This document shows, in pieces, positions 1 through 6,526 of a stretch of 7,068 nt of DNA. Source of the stretch: an uncultured Ruminococcus sp. Lineage in GTDB: Bacteria; Bacillota; Clostridia; Oscillospirales; Ruminococcaceae. Numbering within the stretch: the stretch's first letter is position 1; every line of letters begins with the position of its first letter. Below the pieces are notes generated by a model, which saw only the letters and a program-made list of their open reading frames with translations, did not search any database and was not told where the DNA came from. The translations under genes were made by a program, and so were the position numbers. Where the stretch lies: positions 1 through 7,068 of the forward strand of contig CAMAIG010000077.1 in the NCBI GenBank assembly GCA_945835085.1, written 5' to 3'.

Positions 1-43
1 ACATCGCAAAATGTTAAGGAGAATACATCGCATGAAGAATTTT

Positions 44-50
44 AGGAGGT
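44..50 (+). promoter_or_regulatory. Shine-Dalgarno site of the solute-binding protein gene
   Basis: AGGAGGT lies 4 nt before the ATG at 55. It is an almost full anti-SD match and decides the start. The same bases also form the last codons of a six-codon reading frame that starts at ATG 32 and stops at 50-52. Confidence 0.85.
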
Positions 51-54
51 AAAT

Positions 55-1506
55 ATGAAAGAATTCAAGAGAACAGTTGCGGGTGTTTCCGCTCTTGCCC
101 TTACACTCAGCATGACTGCCTGCGGCGGCGACAGCGAAACAAGCTCCGGCGAAACCACATCCGAAACTGCTGCAACCACCACAATGGCTACAGTTGCCGT
201 CAACACCGAAACCGTTAAGGAAGAAGACCAGGCTACTCTCGATCAGATCGCTGACGAGTACCTTCAGGATATTGAACTCGAAAACAAGACTATCAAGTGG
301 CTCGCTCACTATGACCTTAACCCCAGCACAGACGGAAGATCCGAGTCTGTTGCACTTAACCTCTTCAAGAGCAAGTATCAGGGCGAGATCAAGTGGTACA
401 CTACTACATGGGATACAAGATATTCCGACCTTTCCACATACGTTCTGGGCGGCGAAGGCATCGACTTCTTCCCCTGCGATACAGCTGCTCTTCCTAAGGG
501 CGTTGTAAGCGGAATGTTCCAGCCTATCGACGACTATATCGACATGGACAGCGACATCTGGTCCGATATGAAGAGTGCAATGGAGATCTACAACTTCAAC
601 GGCAAGCACTATGAGATCGTTACAAGCGTTTCCGCTGAGCAGGTCGTTATCTACAACAAGCAGACAATCTCCGAGAACGGTCTTGAGGATCCCTGGGAGC
701 TTTATCAGGCAGGCAAGTGGAACTGGGATAAGTTCACTTCAATGCTTGAAAGCTATGTTGACCCCGAGGCAGACTGCTACGGTCTTGACGGCTTCTGGGC
801 TGAAAAGGCTCTGTTCCTCTCTGCAGGCGTTCCTTCCGTAACCTCTGTTGACGGTACACTTACAGTTAACCTTATGGACGCTACCGTTGAAAAGGCTCAG
901 AACTGGCTCTATGAACTTTACAACAAGGGTCTTGTTATCAACCGTGAGATGTTTGACTGGCACGAGCAGCCTCAGTTCATGGGCGAGGGCAAGGAGCTTT
1001 TCTACATAGTCGGTGCATGGGCTATAAATACAGACCCCGAAACCTGGACAACAAAGATCCCTCCCGAGAATCTCGGAATTGCTCCCGTTCCTTCTCCCGC
1101 AGGCTCCGATCCCTTCCAGGCAGCTACACTTGACGGCTGGGTTCTCTGCAAGGGCGCTGCTAACCCTCAGGGCGTTGCAATGTTCGGTGAATGCACACGT
1201 CTTGCTTCCAAAAACGAGCAGGCTATCGCTATCGCTGATCAGAAGCTCAGAGATGACGCTCATTGGAGCGACGAGCTTATCGCTATCAATAAGGAGATCA
1301 ACAAGCTCGCTGAGCAGTATCCCGTTGTTGACCTTGCAACAGGCGTTTCCACAGACGTTGCTTCCCTCACAACCGACGGCGGCGACAACGTTGGACTCAG
1401 AGCTGCTATGCACGGCGTTGAGTGGGCTACAAACAGAGATGAGATCGCAGGCGTTGTTGAGACCCTGGTTAAGGAAGTTGACGACCAGATCAAGGCACTC
1501 GGCTAA
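55..1506 (+). CDS. extracellular solute-binding lipoprotein, ABC transporter family 1
   Basis: This is predicted to be the substrate-binding subunit of an ABC importer, anchored to the outer face of the membrane by lipid. The N terminus has a short basic stretch, a hydrophobic core (about residues 8-19) and a lipobox Met-Thr-Ala-Cys with the lipidated Cys at residue 23. A Ser/Thr/Glu-rich linker follows to about residue 50, as is usual for Gram-positive lipoproteins. The body (about 75-483) has the sugar-binding-type layout, including the stretches GEGIDFFPCD and YEIVTSVSAEQVVIYNK and an Asn/Trp-rich helix around the KWNWDKF segment. Its 483 residues suit a large family 1 binding protein. Neither permease nor ATPase lies downstream, because a terminator follows directly, so partners are upstream of the window or elsewhere. 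The substrate cannot be read from the sequence; an oligosaccharide is the family-based guess. Two stop codons stand in tandem (1504-1509). Confidence 0.88.
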   Translation: MKEFKRTVAGVSALALTLSMTACGGDSETSSGETTSETAATTTMATVAVNTETVKEEDQATLDQIADEYLQDIELENKTIKWLAHYDLNPSTDGRSESVALNLFKSKYQGEIKWYTTTWDTRYSDLSTYVLGGEGIDFFPCDTAALPKGVVSGMFQPIDDYIDMDSDIWSDMKSAMEIYNFNGKHYEIVTSVSAEQVVIYNKQTISENGLEDPWELYQAGKWNWDKFTSMLESYVDPEADCYGLDGFWAEKALFLSAGVPSVTSVDGTLTVNLMDATVEKAQNWLYELYNKGLVINREMFDWHEQPQFMGEGKELFYIVGAWAINTDPETWTTKIPPENLGIAPVPSPAGSDPFQAATLDGWVLCKGAANPQGVAMFGECTRLASKNEQAIAIADQKLRDDAHWSDELIAINKEINKLAEQYPVVDLATGVSTDVASLTTDGGDNVGLRAAMHGVEWATNRDEIAGVVETLVKEVDDQIKALG

Positions 1507-1525
1507 TAATATTTTGAATTTTTTG

Positions 1526-1557
1526 AACAGCTCCGAGATACTCGGGGCTGTTTTTTT
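1526..1557 (+). terminator. intrinsic terminator of the solute-binding protein gene
   Basis: The stem CAGCTCCGAG / CTCGGGGCTG (1528-1537 with 1541-1550) has one G-T wobble and a 3-nt ATA loop. It extends by two A-T pairs and runs into seven T residues (1551-1557). It starts about 20 nt after the stop codon and makes the gene above a transcription end. Confidence 0.93.
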
Positions 1558-1682
1558 GCCCTTTGGGAAATATTAAGCAATTGTAAAAAAACTGTTGGAA
1601 TGTCATTTTGTTAGAAATGTACAAATAACATAATTTGAATAATAACAATATCACGAAATTGTGCAAGTTGGGCAAAAAGCCT

Positions 1683-1710
1683 TTGACTTTTCCCGAATTT
1701 ATGGTACAAT
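1683..1710 (+). promoter_or_regulatory. sigma-A promoter of the minD-mgsA unit
   Basis: The -35 box TTGACT (1683-1688) and -10 box TACAAT (1705-1710) are separated by 16 nt, and a TGG directly before the -10 gives an extended -10. Transcription should start near 1717. The 120 nt between there and the minD ATG is a non-coding leader. The upstream stretch 1558-1682 is AT-rich and holds no gene I can support, only weak palindromes such as CAAAT-N6-ATTTG at 1622-1637. Confidence 0.7.
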
Positions 1711-1720
1711 AATATTAAAC

Positions 1721-1833
1721 GATTGTGCATACGGGATAACCTTTTCCAGAAGCTCAGAGGGGCATACCGCAGAATGTCCCGCTGTTCGTATGTGCAGTTT
1801 CAATTTTCCGGTCAAGTTCTGCGGAGAATGGAG
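1721..1833 (+). promoter_or_regulatory. possible structured 5' leader of minD-like gene
   Basis: By eye this leader has three pairings. CATACG plus GGA (1728-1736) can pair with TCC and CGTATG (1777-1779 and 1787-1792), with a 7-nt bulge. CCTTT (1740-1744) can pair with AGAGG (1756-1760). CCGCAGAA (1767-1774) is perfectly complementary to TTCTGCGG (1817-1824). The third helix crosses the first, so together they would form a pseudoknot whose last arm overlaps the first of two GGAG motifs before the start codon. I do not recognise a known riboswitch class. The pairing is seen in the sequence; a regulatory role is inference. Confidence 0.35.
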
Positions 1834-1838
1834 CCGAT

Positions 1839-2585
1839 ATGTCAAAAATAATTGCAATAACATCGGGCAAGGGCGGTACAGGCAAGTCATCAATATGCTC
1901 TGAACTTGGTTTTGCACTGGCAAAGCAGGGTCACAGGACTCTGATAATCGAGCTGGATTTCGGACTAAGATGTCTTGATATCATGCTCGGCGTGAAGGAT
2001 AACATTCAGTATGACCTCGGCAATGTTCTAAAGGGCGAATGCGATATCTACAAGGCTACCACTCAGGTGAAGATCGCCACAAACCTCAGCATCGTCTGCG
2101 CTCCCGAGGACCCCTTCGCAAGAGTTGATGCGGATACCATCAAGAACATCTGCCAGGAAATGAGAAAGTATTACGAATACATCATCGTTGATACATCTGC
2201 GGGCACCAACGCCAGCGTTTTCGACGTTGTGGAGCAGTCCGACCTCATACTTATCAACACCACCCCCGACCCCGTCTGTGTCAGAGATGCAAGGACTATG
2301 TCCGACGAGTTCTATAAAAGAGGCAATCAGAAGCAGCGCCTTATCATAAACAAGGTAAATCCCGATATCTTCAAGGCAGATCTTATCGTTGACCTTGACG
2401 AGATAATCGACACCGTGGGAGTTCAGCTCATAGGCGTTATCCCCGATGACGACGCTGTTATCATCGCCACCTCAAAGGGCGAGCCGCTGCCCTCCTCATC
2501 CCTTGCATTCAAGGCGTTTGACGCCATTTCAAAGAGGATCAAGGGCGAGGATATACCCCTCAGCTTCAAGGTACTGCTTCAGTAA
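1839..2585 (+). CDS. minD: MinD-like ParA/MinD-family ATPase without membrane-targeting tail
   Basis: This is a deviant Walker A ATPase of the MinD branch, the family that positions the division site by ATP-dependent dimerisation on the membrane. Visible motifs are the deviant Walker A GKGGTGKS (10-17) with signature Lys11, the switch I stretch DFGLRCLD with Asp40 (E. coli MinD has DIGLRNLD there), a Walker B/switch II IIVDTSAG, a VRDA segment typical of MinD, and the late IGVIPDDDAVIIAT block. It has 248 residues against roughly 260-270 in typical MinD, because it stops after GEDIPLSFKVLLQ. The usual C-terminal amphipathic membrane-targeting helix is therefore absent. The DxPAG Pro of switch II is Ser here. 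SD GGAG lies 5 nt before the ATG. mgsA follows 38 nt on, and no minC or minE is in the window. A general MinD/ParA-like positioning ATPase is the alternative reading. Confidence 0.85.
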   Translation: MSKIIAITSGKGGTGKSSICSELGFALAKQGHRTLIIELDFGLRCLDIMLGVKDNIQYDLGNVLKGECDIYKATTQVKIATNLSIVCAPEDPFARVDADTIKNICQEMRKYYEYIIVDTSAGTNASVFDVVEQSDLILINTTPDPVCVRDARTMSDEFYKRGNQKQRLIINKVNPDIFKADLIVDLDEIIDTVGVQLIGVIPDDDAVIIATSKGEPLPSSSLAFKAFDAISKRIKGEDIPLSFKVLLQ

Positions 2586-2606
2586 ATAACCGCTTAAAAT
2601 AAATTC

Positions 2607-2613
2607 GGAAGGG
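2607..2613 (+). promoter_or_regulatory. Shine-Dalgarno site that sets the mgsA start
   Basis: GGAAGGG lies 10 nt before ATG 2624 but only 1 nt before the in-frame ATG 2615. The spacing and the homology both favour 2624. Confidence 0.7.
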
Positions 2614-2623
2614 AATGATCGCA

Positions 2624-3028
2624 ATGAATATTGCTCTTATAGCACACGATTCAAAGAAGGAGCTGCTGGTGCAGTTCTGTATTGCTTACTGCGGAATTTT
2701 ATCAAGACATAATCTTTGTGCTACCGGCACAACAGGAAAAATGGTGGCACAGGCCACAGGGCTTGATATCCAGAGATACCTGAGCGGTTCTCAGGGCGGA
2801 GATCAGCAGATAAGCGCCCGTATCTCCTGCAACGAGATAGACCTGCTCCTTTTCTTCAGAGATCCCCTTTCACCCAAGCCCCATGAGCCTAACGAAATGA
2901 ATCTTCTCAGGCTCTGCGATGTTCATAACATTCCCGTTGCGACAAATATCGCAACTGCCGAAGCGCTTATCCATGCACTGGAGCGCGGCGATCTCGATTG
3001 GCGTCAGATCGTCAATCCCATCGACTGA
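2624..3028 (+). CDS. mgsA: methylglyoxal synthase
   Basis: This cytoplasmic enzyme turns dihydroxyacetone phosphate into methylglyoxal and phosphate, a glycolytic bypass used when sugar phosphates build up or phosphate is short. The protein of 134 residues matches the usual single-domain family length. The N terminus [15 protein letters not shown] carries the active-site His8, Asp9 and Lys12. The phosphate-binding ATGTTG is at 33-38, the catalytic Asp60 sits in GGDQQ (58-62), and FRDPL (78-82), PHEP with His87, and CDV with Asp99 follow, as in Bacillus and E. coli MgsA. The ATG at 2624 was chosen over 2615 because of SD spacing and because MNIALIAHD is the family start. It is probably co-transcribed with the minD-like gene, a pairing in keeping with the min-rodA-mgsA neighbourhood of many Clostridia. 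No intrinsic terminator follows, so transcripts may run into the T-box of hisS. Confidence 0.95.
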   Translation: MNIALIAHDSKKELLVQFCIAYCGILSRHNLCATGTTGKMVAQATGLDIQRYLSGSQGGDQQISARISCNEIDLLLFFRDPLSPKPHEPNEMNLLRLCDVHNIPVATNIATAEALIHALERGDLDWRQIVNPID

Positions 3029-3057
3029 AAAAAATCACATTCTTTGGGGAAAAGCTA

Positions 3058-3086
3058 TTGACAATATTTCCCCGGGGGTGTATAAT
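3058..3086 (+). promoter_or_regulatory. consensus sigma-A promoter of hisS-aspS
   Basis: TTGACA (3058-3063) and TATAAT (3081-3086) are both perfect consensus boxes at the ideal 17-nt spacing. Transcription should start near 3093. A 7-bp perfect inverted repeat, GGGGAAA (3046-3052) and TTTCCCC (3067-3073), brackets the -35 box. Such a strong promoter is typical upstream of an attenuated leader. Confidence 0.92.
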
Positions 3087-3092
3087 CAGTAT

Positions 3093-3339
3093 ATAAAGGC
3101 GTTAATGCGGGAGAGTAGCCCGATGCGGCGTTTAAGAGAGAAAAACGGATTTGCTGTGACCGTTTGAACGCTGCCCGGAGGAAGGACACCCGTACAGCCT
3201 GCAGATGAATTAAGTCTGCACGTTTTGCCCCCGTTAAGGGCTTAGAGTTTCTGCGTATTCGCAGGATAAACTCGGGTGGCACCACGTCTGCAAAGTCGTC
3301 CCGAATGCGGTTGGACCGTGTTCGGGGCTTTATTTTTTT
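3093..3339 (+). promoter_or_regulatory. T-box leader (tRNA-sensing riboswitch) of hisS-aspS
   Basis: This leader lets uncharged tRNA prevent termination ahead of hisS. Stem I closes with AGGC/GCCT (3097-3100, 3197-3200) and TGCGGG/CCCGTA (3106-3111, 3189-3194). The AGAGTA loop strand is at 3112-3117, the upper helix GCGGCGTT/AACGCTGC at 3125-3132 and 3167-3174, the AGAGAG bulge at 3135-3140, and the distal hairpin AAACGG/CCGTTT at 3143-3148 and 3160-3165. The 3' strand of the specifier loop holds GACAC (3185-3189), which reads GAC (Asp) or CAC (His). Small hairpins follow at 3201-3219, 3227-3241 and 3251-3264. The antiterminator pairs CGGG/CCCG (3273-3276, 3300-3303) and ACG/CGT (3284-3286, 3297-3299) around the 7-nt bulge TGGCACC (3277-3283), the T-box hallmark. 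Helix assignments were made by eye. Confidence 0.93.
3298..3339 (+). terminator. conditional terminator of the T-box leader
   Basis: A 14-bp stem pairs 3298-3311 with 3315-3328 around a TGG loop and is followed by a T-rich tract (3329-3339). Its 5' arm uses CCCG 3300-3303, which the antiterminator also needs, so the two folds exclude each other. It may also catch read-through from mgsA. Confidence 0.93.
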
Positions 3340-3357
3340 ACGGAAAGGAAAGTTTAA

Positions 3358-4647
3358 ATGGAGCTTATCACCACGAGAATCAAGGGTATGGAGGACGTTG
3401 TTCCCGCCGAGAGCCACAAGTGGCATACGGTGGAGAGGATCGCTGCGGATACTGCGGCGTCTTACGGCTTCAAAGAAATAAGGATACCCACATTTGAAAA
3501 TACCGAGCTTTTTGTGCGCTCGGTGGGCGAAACCACCGACGTTGTCCAGAAGGAAATGTTCACCGTTCAGGGCAGAGAAAGCAAATTCACCCTCCGTCCC
3601 GAGGGCACAGCAGGCACTATCAGAGCAGTGCTCCAGAACGGTCTGCTCAATGAAGCACTTCCTCAGAAGGTGTTCTATATCCTCTCCTGCTTCCGCCATG
3701 AGAAGCCTCAGGCAGGAAGATTGTGGGAATTTCATCAGTTCGGCGCCGAAATGGTGGGAAGTGCATCTCCCGCTGCGGACGCCGAAATGATCTGCATGGC
3801 AAGCAGCGTTATCGAAAGGCTGGGGCTTAAGGATATCGAGCTGCACATCAATTCCATCGGCTGCCCTCACTGCAGAGCAAAATATTACGAGAAGCTCAGG
3901 GAATTCTTTGAGCCGAATAAGGACAAGCTCTGCCCCACCTGTCAGTCAAGGCTTGAAAAAAATCCTATGAGAATTCTTGACTGCAAGAGCGATATCTGTA
4001 AGGAGATCGGCAAGGAAGCCCCCCTTATGATAGATTACCTCTGCGACGAATGTAAGGAGCATTTCGAGAAGCTTAAAGGCTATCTTGACGGCATGGGCAT
4101 AAAATATTCCATCGACCCCAAGATCGTAAGAGGACTTGACTACTACACCAAGACCGTTTTCGAGTTCATTACCACCTCCATCGGCGCTCAGGGAACTGTT
4201 TGCGGCGGCGGAAGATATGACGGACTTATTGAAGAAATGGGCGGAAATCCCACTCCCGCTCTGGGCTTTGCAATGGGACTTGAAAGGCTTATCATGACCA
4301 TGGAAAAGCAGGGCTGCGAGTTCATGACCCCCGACAGCTGTGATATCTATATCGGTGCAATGGGCGATAATGCTCAGAACAAGGCTGTTGCTCTCACAAA
4401 GATCCTCCGTGACGAGGGATATCATGCGGAGTGCGATGTCATGGGCAGAGGTGTCAAGGCTCAGATGAAGTACGCAAACAAGATCGGTGCAGCCTATTCC
4501 ATGATAATCGGCGACAACGAGCTTGAAGCGGGCAGTGCAAGGCTCAAGAATATGACCACAGGCGAGGAATGCGAGATAACCCTCGGGGATAAGTTCGCTG
4601 ACCGTTTTGCGGATATCCACACCGCCGATATGTTTTCGGCAGAATAA
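3358..4647 (+). CDS. hisS: histidyl-tRNA synthetase
   Basis: This is a class II synthetase that charges tRNA-His with histidine in the cytoplasm. Residues 1-20 carry the start typical of the family (IKGMEDVVP). LRPEGTA is at 79-85 and motif 2 FRHEKPQAGR at 112-121. A Cys-rich insert of clostridial type spans about 165-235, with CPHC (169-172), CPTC (192-195), C209, C214 and CDEC (229-232). The His-specific motifs RGLDYYT (258-264) and GGGRYDGL (283-290) and motif 3 GFAMGLER (303-310) follow. The anticodon-binding domain is about 328-420. The length of 429 is normal. The SD AAAGGA (3344-3349) lies 8 nt before the ATG. One oddity: residue 123, in the motif 2 loop where the family usually has Arg (GRYRQF in E. 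coli), is Trp here (GRLWEF). The gene is controlled by the T-box and shares a transcript with aspS. Confidence 0.97.
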   Translation: MELITTRIKGMEDVVPAESHKWHTVERIAADTAASYGFKEIRIPTFENTELFVRSVGETTDVVQKEMFTVQGRESKFTLRPEGTAGTIRAVLQNGLLNEALPQKVFYILSCFRHEKPQAGRLWEFHQFGAEMVGSASPAADAEMICMASSVIERLGLKDIELHINSIGCPHCRAKYYEKLREFFEPNKDKLCPTCQSRLEKNPMRILDCKSDICKEIGKEAPLMIDYLCDECKEHFEKLKGYLDGMGIKYSIDPKIVRGLDYYTKTVFEFITTSIGAQGTVCGGGRYDGLIEEMGGNPTPALGFAMGLERLIMTMEKQGCEFMTPDSCDIYIGAMGDNAQNKAVALTKILRDEGYHAECDVMGRGVKAQMKYANKIGAAYSMIIGDNELEAGSARLKNMTTGEECEITLGDKFADRFADIHTADMFSAE

Positions 4648-4656
4648 GCGTTTTTG

Positions 4657-4662
4657 AAAGGA
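4657..4662 (+). promoter_or_regulatory. Shine-Dalgarno site that sets the aspS start
   Basis: AAAGGA lies 9 nt before ATG 4672. A TTG at 4654 is in frame but precedes and overlaps this site, so it cannot use it. The block GAAAGGAAAG also precedes hisS at nearly the same spacing. Confidence 0.75.
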
Positions 4663-4671
4663 AAGATAATT

Positions 4672-6447
4672 ATGGCTGATAATATGAAGGGACTTAAAAG
4701 GACCCATTACTGCGGCGAGGTACTGAAAGCCGGCGAAACCGTTACCGTAGGCGGATATGTTGATACCGTACGCAACAAGGGCGGTATCATCTTCATCGTC
4801 CTTCGTGACAGAACGGGACTTGTCCAGCTAACATTCAACGAAACCACCGACAAGGCTGTGTTTGAAAAGGCAGCCTCCTGTCACAGCGAGTATGTTGTTA
4901 TGGCAAAGGGCGAGGTAAGAGAAAGAGAAAGCATCAATGACAAGATAGCAACAGGTCATTTCGAGATATTCGTTGACGACCTGAGAATACTTGCCAAGGC
5001 ACAGACACCTCCCTTTGAGATCGTGGACAACTCCAATACCAACGAGGAGCTTCGTCTGAAATACCGTTACCTTGACCTGAGAAGAAAGCCTCTCCAGCAG
5101 AATATCATCATGCGAAGCAAGATCGCAAAGGTTGCAAGGGACTATTTCTACGAAAACGGATTTATCGAGATAGAAACTCCTATGATGATAAAGTCCACAC
5201 CCGAGGGAGCAAGAGATTATCTCGTTCCCTCCCGTGTTCACCCCGGAAGCTTCTATGCACTTCCCCAGTCCCCACAGATATATAAGCAGCTCCTTATGAT
5301 ATCGGGCTTTGACCGCTATATCCAGCTTGCACGCTGCTTCCGTGACGAGGACCTGAGGGCAGACCGTCAGCCCGAGTTTACTCAGATAGACCTGGAGATG
5401 TCCTTTGTCGAGGCAGAGGACGTTATGACAATGGCTGAGGGCTTTGTAAGCAGGCTGTTTAAGGAAGTCCTGGACGTTGAGATACCCGTTCCACTTCCCA
5501 GAATGAAGTACACCGAGGCAATGGACCGCTTCGGCTCCGATAAGCCCGACACCCGCTTCGGCATGGAGATAACCGATCTTTCCGATGCAGTTAAGAGCTG
5601 CGGCTTCGGGGTGTTCACATCAGCCATTGAAAACGGCGGCACAGTCCGCTGCATCACCGCCAAGAACGCTGCGGGCACATTCACAAGAAAAGAGATAGAC
5701 AAGCTCACCGAATATGTCAAGGGCATCGGCGTAAAGGGTCTTGCCTATATCCGCTGGGTGGAGGACGAGCCAAACTGCTCCTTCGGAAAGTTCCTGGGCG
5801 AGGGCGAGCTTGACGCAATAATCAAGGCTGCGGGTGCTGAAAAGGGCGACGTTGTGTTCATCATTGCGGATAAGAAAAGCACAGTCCTCAGCTCCCTGGG
5901 AGCACTTCGTCTTAAAACCGCAAAGCAGCTTGATATCATTCCCGAGGGTAAGTTCAACTTCCTGTGGATAACCGAGTTCCCCTTCTTTGAATGGAACGAG
6001 GAAACAAAGCATTGGGACGCAATGCATCACCCATTCACAATGCCCATGGACGAGTGCCTTGAATACCTTGACAGTGCACCCGAGAAGGTTTTTGCAAAGG
6101 CATATGACCTGGTGCTCAACGGCACAGAGCTTTCCAGCGGCTCTATCAGAATAACCGATTACGAGCTTCAGCAGAGAATGTTTGAGGCGTTGGGACTCAC
6201 CGACGAGGAGATACAGGCGAAGTTCGGCTTCCTGGTTGACGCATATAAGTACGGTGCAGCACCCCACGGCGGCATGGGAATCGGACTTGACAGACTTGCC
6301 ATGATAATCTGCGGAGCAGAGAGCCTCAGGGACGTAACAGCATTCCCCAAGGTTCAGAACGCCTCCGAGCTTATGAGCGACTGTCCCGCTCCTGTTGACA
6401 AGGACAGCCTTGATATTCTCGGCATTGCCGTTACGGAAAAGGAATAA
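4672..6447 (+). CDS. aspS: aspartyl-tRNA synthetase, bacterial type
   Basis: This is a class II synthetase that charges tRNA-Asp. From ATG 4672 the protein has 591 residues, matching the bacterial family (590 in E. coli). Order: N-terminal OB-fold anticodon-binding domain (about 1-110, RTHYCGE at 10-16); catalytic core with KYRYLDLRR (130-138), motif 1 GFIEIETP (163-170), GARDYLVPSR (179-188), QSPQ (200-203) and motif 2 FRDEDLRADRQPEFTQID (223-240); a GAD insertion domain (about 285-410); then PHGG (531-534) and motif 3 GLDRL (538-542). In the OB fold the common WVxRRRDxGG is YVDTVRNKGG, a family variation rather than a defect. It is the bacterial form with GAD domain, not the archaeal type. 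Whether it also charges tRNA-Asn cannot be told here. It lies 24 nt after hisS in one T-box-controlled operon. Confidence 0.97.
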   Translation: MADNMKGLKRTHYCGEVLKAGETVTVGGYVDTVRNKGGIIFIVLRDRTGLVQLTFNETTDKAVFEKAASCHSEYVVMAKGEVRERESINDKIATGHFEIFVDDLRILAKAQTPPFEIVDNSNTNEELRLKYRYLDLRRKPLQQNIIMRSKIAKVARDYFYENGFIEIETPMMIKSTPEGARDYLVPSRVHPGSFYALPQSPQIYKQLLMISGFDRYIQLARCFRDEDLRADRQPEFTQIDLEMSFVEAEDVMTMAEGFVSRLFKEVLDVEIPVPLPRMKYTEAMDRFGSDKPDTRFGMEITDLSDAVKSCGFGVFTSAIENGGTVRCITAKNAAGTFTRKEIDKLTEYVKGIGVKGLAYIRWVEDEPNCSFGKFLGEGELDAIIKAAGAEKGDVVFIIADKKSTVLSSLGALRLKTAKQLDIIPEGKFNFLWITEFPFFEWNEETKHWDAMHHPFTMPMDECLEYLDSAPEKVFAKAYDLVLNGTELSSGSIRITDYELQQRMFEALGLTDEEIQAKFGFLVDAYKYGAAPHGGMGIGLDRLAMIICGAESLRDVTAFPKVQNASELMSDCPAPVDKDSLDILGIAVTEKE

Positions 6448-6498
6448 GCGTTTCGCTGAATTCATATTTTGCAAAGCATATTAATACTCGGCATACTG

Positions 6499-6526
6499 AA
6501 AGGGCTGCTTCGGCAGTCCTTTTTTT
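6499..6526 (+). terminator. intrinsic terminator of hisS-aspS
   Basis: The stem AAAGGGCTGC / GCAGTCCTTT (6499-6508 with 6513-6522) has one G-T pair and a C(TTCG)G loop, the extra-stable tetraloop class. Seven T residues follow (6520-6526). On the other strand only three T residues follow the hairpin, so it should work weakly, if at all, for the minus-strand gene. Confidence 0.93.

Noticed and set aside
739..1413. Long open frame on the minus strand within the solute-binding protein gene
   Set aside because: It lies fully antisense to a convincing lipoprotein gene, shows no recognisable motif, and is explained by codon bias of the sense strand.
1658..1729. Direct repeat ATTGTGCA at 1658-1665 and 1722-1729 around the minD promoter
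   Set aside because: Eight bases in an AT-rich gap can recur by chance, and the copies are not spaced on helical faces in a convincing way.
1661..1903. Plus-strand small frame over the minD promoter and leader
   Set aside because: It starts before the promoter, runs into minD in another frame, and has no SD or recognisable product.
3170..3175. GCT or GCC (Ala) after GAAC as the T-box specifier
   Set aside because: These bases lie in the upper stem I helix (3167-3174 with 3125-3132), and no alanine gene follows. GACAC lies in the open loop and fits the downstream genes.
3055..3870. Minus-strand open frame of 271 codons across the T-box and hisS start
   Set aside because: It covers a strong promoter, a structured leader and a well-supported gene on the other strand; no family motif is visible.
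4654..4671. TTG start that would add six residues to AspRS
   Set aside because: The TTG precedes the SD that serves ATG 4672, and the shorter protein has the normal family length.
4642..6453. Identical 12-mer GAATAAGCGTTT at the ends of both hisS (4642) and aspS (6442)
   Set aside because: About one 12-mer repeat is expected by chance in a window of this size, and it includes the stop codon context; no structure supports a function.
5620..6474. Minus-strand open frame of 284 codons within aspS
   Set aside because: It is antisense to motif-rich AspRS sequence, with an unusual Cys-rich composition and no SD.
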